This document shows, piece after piece, positions 61,522 through 64,000 of a stretch of DNA of 64,000 nucleotides. The translations under genes were made by a program, and so were the position numbers. The notes under the pieces are model-generated. The model saw only the letters and a list, made by a program, of their open reading frames with translations, ran no database searches and was not told where the DNA came from. This DNA is from Mycobacterium xenopi (GTDB taxonomy: Bacteria > Actinomycetota > Actinomycetes > Mycobacteriales > Mycobacteriaceae). Where the stretch lies: positions 3,844,001 to 3,908,000 of the forward strand of contig NZ_AP022314.1 of the NCBI RefSeq assembly GCF_009936235.1. The letters run 5' to 3'. Each line of letters begins with the position of its first letter. The first letter of the stretch is position 1.

Positions 61522-62538
61522 TTATCCGGGACCGACTGGACTGCGCGGCGTTGACAGTGGCGGGCTGCTGACGGGCGCGCCCGGCGTAGTCTGCGCCGCC
61601 GCGTCGCCGGTGTTGGGCAGGCTGGGGCTGGTCGACGGACTCGCCGCCGTGGTCGTGGGTGTGACGCTGACGGCTTGCGAAGGTGATTGCGCCGGAACAG
61701 AACTCGTCGAGGTGCTTGCCCACGCGGCCTGCGGCGACGACGGTGTGGTCGAGGACGGTGTGGACGTCGCGGCCGGGCTGGTGGTGGTCACGGTCGTGGT
61801 GGTGACGCTGGTGGTCGCCTCGGTCGAGGCGCTGGTGGTGGTGCCCGAGGTGGTCTCGGCCGTTGGCGAGCCTCCCGACGTGGAAGTCGGGCCGACCGAC
61901 GAGACGGGCGCGGAGGTCGCGGGCGAGCTGGACGGCAGCGTGGCATTGGGATCGCGGCTGGCCACCTTGGCGTTGAGCTGATTGACCTCATCGATCAGAC
62001 CCTGTTTGCGGTTGGAGTCGTTGACGGTTTGCACCGAGTCGCTAACGGCAGCCAACTTTCCCTGAGCCTGTTCCCATTGGCCTTGGGCAATCATCTGCTG
62101 AACCTTGGCCAGTTCACTCTTCGCGGCCAACTCGACCTCGTCGTCGTGGACCGACGGCGGCTCACCGAACAGCATGGTGTGCACCCCGTAAAGTGCGTCG
62201 CCCGGATGAGCGGTTCCCACCAGGGCACCAAACCCGCCGAGCGCCAACACCGCTGCGGCCATAGATCCGACCATCGCCAGCGCGCGGCGAGTGCGCTGGC
62301 GGGCGGCCAGCCCGTGCTGCAGCGCAGCGACGGCTTCGTGCTCCGAGACCAGGGCGCTCGCCGGCGGCCATCGCAGATCGTCGCGCCACTCCTCGAGCAG
62401 CGCAGCGAGCACCTCGTCGTCGTGGTCCGCGACGTCAACCCGCTCACGGGTGGCGAGCGCGTCGAGGAACCGGTCGCTGCGCGCGATCGCGTCCAGCGAC
62501 GGCTGCTCTGCTGGTGACCGGAAATCAGACATAGTCAC
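61522..62538 (-). CDS. rsdA: Anti-sigma-D factor RsdA
   Basis: A 338-residue membrane anti-sigma factor that holds SigD inactive. The cytoplasmic N-terminus (about 1-85, with FLDALATRERVDVADHDDEVLAALLEEWRDDLRWPP) binds SigD; one transmembrane helix follows at about 88-110 (ALAMVGSMAAAVLALGGFGALVG), then a helical stalk and a Ser/Thr/Pro-rich extracytoplasmic tail (about 215-338) of low complexity. In M. tuberculosis release occurs by ClpXP-linked degradation. GTG start at 62538 overlaps the sigD stop by 14 bases; ATG at 62532 is possible. Confidence 0.92.
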   Translation of the reverse strand: MTMSDFRSPAEQPSLDAIARSDRFLDALATRERVDVADHDDEVLAALLEEWRDDLRWPPASALVSEHEAVAALQHGLAARQRTRRALAMVGSMAAAVLALGGFGALVGTAHPGDALYGVHTMLFGEPPSVHDDEVELAAKSELAKVQQMIAQGQWEQAQGKLAAVSDSVQTVNDSNRKQGLIDEVNQLNAKVASRDPNATLPSSSPATSAPVSSVGPTSTSGGSPTAETTSGTTTSASTEATTSVTTTTVTTTSPAATSTPSSTTPSSPQAAWASTSTSSVPAQSPSQAVSVTPTTTAASPSTSPSLPNTGDAAAQTTPGAPVSSPPLSTPRSPVGPG

Positions 62539-63103
62539 GCCCCGCTGCGACGATTTCGGACTTCAGCCGGGTCAGCGCCCGGTGCTGAGCCACTCGGACC
62601 GCCCCGGGGGTGCTGCCGACAGCGGTAGCCGTTTCCTCGGCACTTAAACCCACGACGACACGCATGATGATGATTTCGCGTTGCTGGTCGGGCAAGACCT
62701 CGAGCAATTCGTTCATTCGGGTAACCGACTCCGCCTCGAGGGCCAGCTGTTCGGGATCCGCGTCATCAGAGTGACGTTCGGGCAGCTCGTCGGCGGGATA
62801 GGCCAGATCGCGGCTGGCTGCGCGATGCGCGTCAGCAACCTTGTGTGCGGCGATGCCGTACACGAAGGCCAGAAACGGGCGTCCCTGGTCCCGGTAGCGC
62901 GGCAGCGCCGTGATGGCGGCCAAGCACACCTCCTGTGCCACGTCGTCAGCCGAAAGACCGCCCCGCTCCGCGGTGCCGAGCCGCGCGCGGCAGTATCGCA
63001 CCACGATCGGCCGGATGGTCTCCAGCACTTCCCGAAGCGCATCCCGATCCCCTGCCACAGCATCGGCAACGACAGCGTCGAGACGTTCTCCCTGAATTGT
63101 CAT
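62525..63103 (-). CDS. sigD: ECF RNA polymerase sigma factor SigD
   Basis: A 192-residue sigma factor. Region 2 (about 12-95) has LETIRPIVVRYCRARLGTAERGGLSADDVAQEVCLAAI, and region 4 (about 120-185) MNELLEVLPDQQREIIIMRVVVGLSAEETATAVGSTPGAVRVAQHRALTRLK, a standard helix-turn-helix for the -35 element. ATG at 63103 starts MTIQGERLDAVVADAVAG; the frame is open further upstream, but that is not family-like. It is translationally coupled to rsdA, so sigma and anti-sigma are made together. SigD in mycobacteria contributes to stationary-phase and ribosome-gene expression. Confidence 0.94.
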   Translation of the reverse strand: MTIQGERLDAVVADAVAGDRDALREVLETIRPIVVRYCRARLGTAERGGLSADDVAQEVCLAAITALPRYRDQGRPFLAFVYGIAAHKVADAHRAASRDLAYPADELPERHSDDADPEQLALEAESVTRMNELLEVLPDQQREIIIMRVVVGLSAEETATAVGSTPGAVRVAQHRALTRLKSEIVAAGRDYV

Positions 63104-63191
63104 CGACCGCGGTCTCTCCAACGTTACGAACCGGCCACATCCCGGTCTTGTTGCACAGCTCGACAATAACGGCCGATGGGCGCTGCAACGG

Positions 63192-63983
63192 TTAACGCTC
63201 GCACCAGATCCCGCCGGCGCGGCGCACGTGTTCGGCACACGCTTGCCGCACGCTGCGCAGTTGTTGCGTTGTGCGCCTGGCACTTCCGATATCGATCAGC
63301 AGGCAGGCCAGCGCCCAGCGCAACGGCACTAAACCCAACTGCGCCGCGGCATCCAGCGTGTCGTCGCCGAGCGCACGCGCCCGGTCAATGTCGCCGGCGC
63401 TGCATAGCGCGGCGGCCACCACCATGTCGCTTTTGACGCGGTGCCGCGAGGATACGGCCTGTGCGAGCTCGACGGCCTCCTCGGCATGACGCACGGCGCG
63501 GCGGCCTTCACCGATCGCCATCGCCAGCTCGGCGGCCACCCACGCCCGGCGCACGGCCGGACGCTGCACCCCGGTCTCGGCGGCGCCGGCCAGCACCTTG
63601 TCGGCCCGGCGCAGCAACGTCTCGGCGACGGCGAACCGGCGAAGTCCGAGGGCATCGGCGGCCAGCCCAAGCAGCGCGTCGGCAACAGCCTCGGGGTCGT
63701 CGCCGGCCAGCGCCAACGCCCGGCCGTCCCACCGGCGCGCTTGCGCATGCCAGCCAAGCTGGCGCAGGAACGAGCCCCGGGTGCTGTGCGCAAGCGAGGC
63801 CAGCCGTCCCGCTGAGGTGTTGCGCAACAGCAGCGTCAAGTCGCTCTGGGCGCTGCCGTAGCGGCCCTGCCCGCCGGCTGCGACGGCGCGCAGCCAGCGT
63901 TGGTAGGGTGTTCTCGCCGACGGCAGCGGCCAACATCCCGGCCGGTCACCAAATGCGGCAGCGCTCAGAGTTGATTCCGTCAA
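63192..63983 (-). CDS. Tetratricopeptide-like helical protein (Rv3415c-like)
   Basis: A 263-residue alanine/leucine/arginine-rich helical protein with repeated paired helices (for example YQRWLRAVAAGGQGRYGSAQSDLTLLLRN, then SLAHSTRGSFLRQLGWHAQARRWDGRALAL, and DALLGLAADALGLRRFAVAETLLRRADKVLAG), a TPR-type solenoid. No catalytic motif is visible; a scaffold role is likely. Start TTG (63983) gives MTESTLSAAAFGDRPGCW, as in the mycobacterial family. The frame remains open to the window edge, so a slightly longer form is possible. It lies 88 bp upstream of sigD on the same strand. Confidence 0.85.
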   Translation of the reverse strand: MTESTLSAAAFGDRPGCWPLPSARTPYQRWLRAVAAGGQGRYGSAQSDLTLLLRNTSAGRLASLAHSTRGSFLRQLGWHAQARRWDGRALALAGDDPEAVADALLGLAADALGLRRFAVAETLLRRADKVLAGAAETGVQRPAVRRAWVAAELAMAIGEGRRAVRHAEEAVELAQAVSSRHRVKSDMVVAAALCSAGDIDRARALGDDTLDAAAQLGLVPLRWALACLLIDIGSARRTTQQLRSVRQACAEHVRRAGGIWCER

Positions 63984-64000
63984 TAGACGGCCGTCAGTAT

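Noticed and set aside
61610..61981. Val-rich plus-strand frame opposite rsdA
   Set aside because: It is the complement of the Thr/Ser-rich tail of RsdA; repetitive codons make it open by composition.
1..64000. tRNA, rRNA or CRISPR arrays
   Set aside because: No tRNA cloverleaf, rRNA segment or regularly spaced repeat was recognised on either strand by reading; a dedicated scan was not possible.

Overview
The window is high-GC actinobacterial DNA from a slow-growing, non-tuberculous Mycobacterium. It carries DacB1, the DnaE2/ImuA'/ImuB mutasome, MmpS/MmpL, RsdA/SigD, GuaB2/GuaB3, OtsB2 and a SAM-IV riboswitch. From memory, gene order follows M. tuberculosis from about Rv3328c (sigJ) to Rv3415c, with many local losses. 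I cannot name the species.

Layout. 0-2 kb: end of a TetR regulator, an enoyl-CoA hydratase-like and an AhpD-like protein. 1.8-11 kb: sigJ facing an aminotransferase, dacB1, nagA, a nitrile-hydratase-like small protein, a SalK-like protein, a YihY-type membrane protein, trpS and an alpha/beta hydrolase. 11-14.8 kb: icd1, then an intact SAM-IV riboswitch, a short leader ORF and the eroded relic of metY in front of metX, then a broken methyltransferase. 14.8-20.4 kb: a BBE-type flavin oxidase, a small membrane protein and an mmpS-mmpL pair, roughly where M. tuberculosis has PPE genes. 20.5-26 kb: small envelope proteins, folD, an old-yellow-enzyme-like protein and an FHA-ABC transporter. 26-30.2 kb: a four-gene operon of sensor kinase, roadblock protein, DUF742 protein and small GTPase. 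30.4-35.6 kb: trmL, nitroreductase, FMN-binding protein and dnaE2 with a perfect SOS box.

35.6-43 kb is the most disturbed part. A membrane-dipeptidase gene, already shortened, was split by an IS1380-type element whose inverted repeats and 5-bp target duplication are visible. It is followed by otsB, a serine-hydrolase-like lipoprotein, htdY, an IS110 element and lpqD. 43.7-47.5 kb: acrA1, a 2OG-Fe(II) oxygenase and iunH. 47.5-49.8 kb: imuB and imuA' behind a second SOS box. 50-64 kb: guaA, a phosphoglucomutase-like HAD protein coupled to a GH65 enzyme, a TetR/dioxygenase pair sharing two operators, a ChoD-like oxidase, guaB3-guaB2, a DUF5319 protein, sigD-rsdA and a TPR-like protein.

Two themes stand out. 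First, nine reading frames (sigJ, dacB1, nagA, the methyltransferase, the Rv3365c-like kinase, the IS1380 transposase, the dipeptidase, otsB, acrA1) each show one net -1 frameshift, nearly always in a GC-triplet or G/C run. That uniformity, and the presence of otsB among them, points to systematic base loss in the sequence more than to gene decay. Second, regulation is readable from DNA at several places: the SAM-IV riboswitch, two LexA boxes, the TetR operators and a hairpin between convergent genes.
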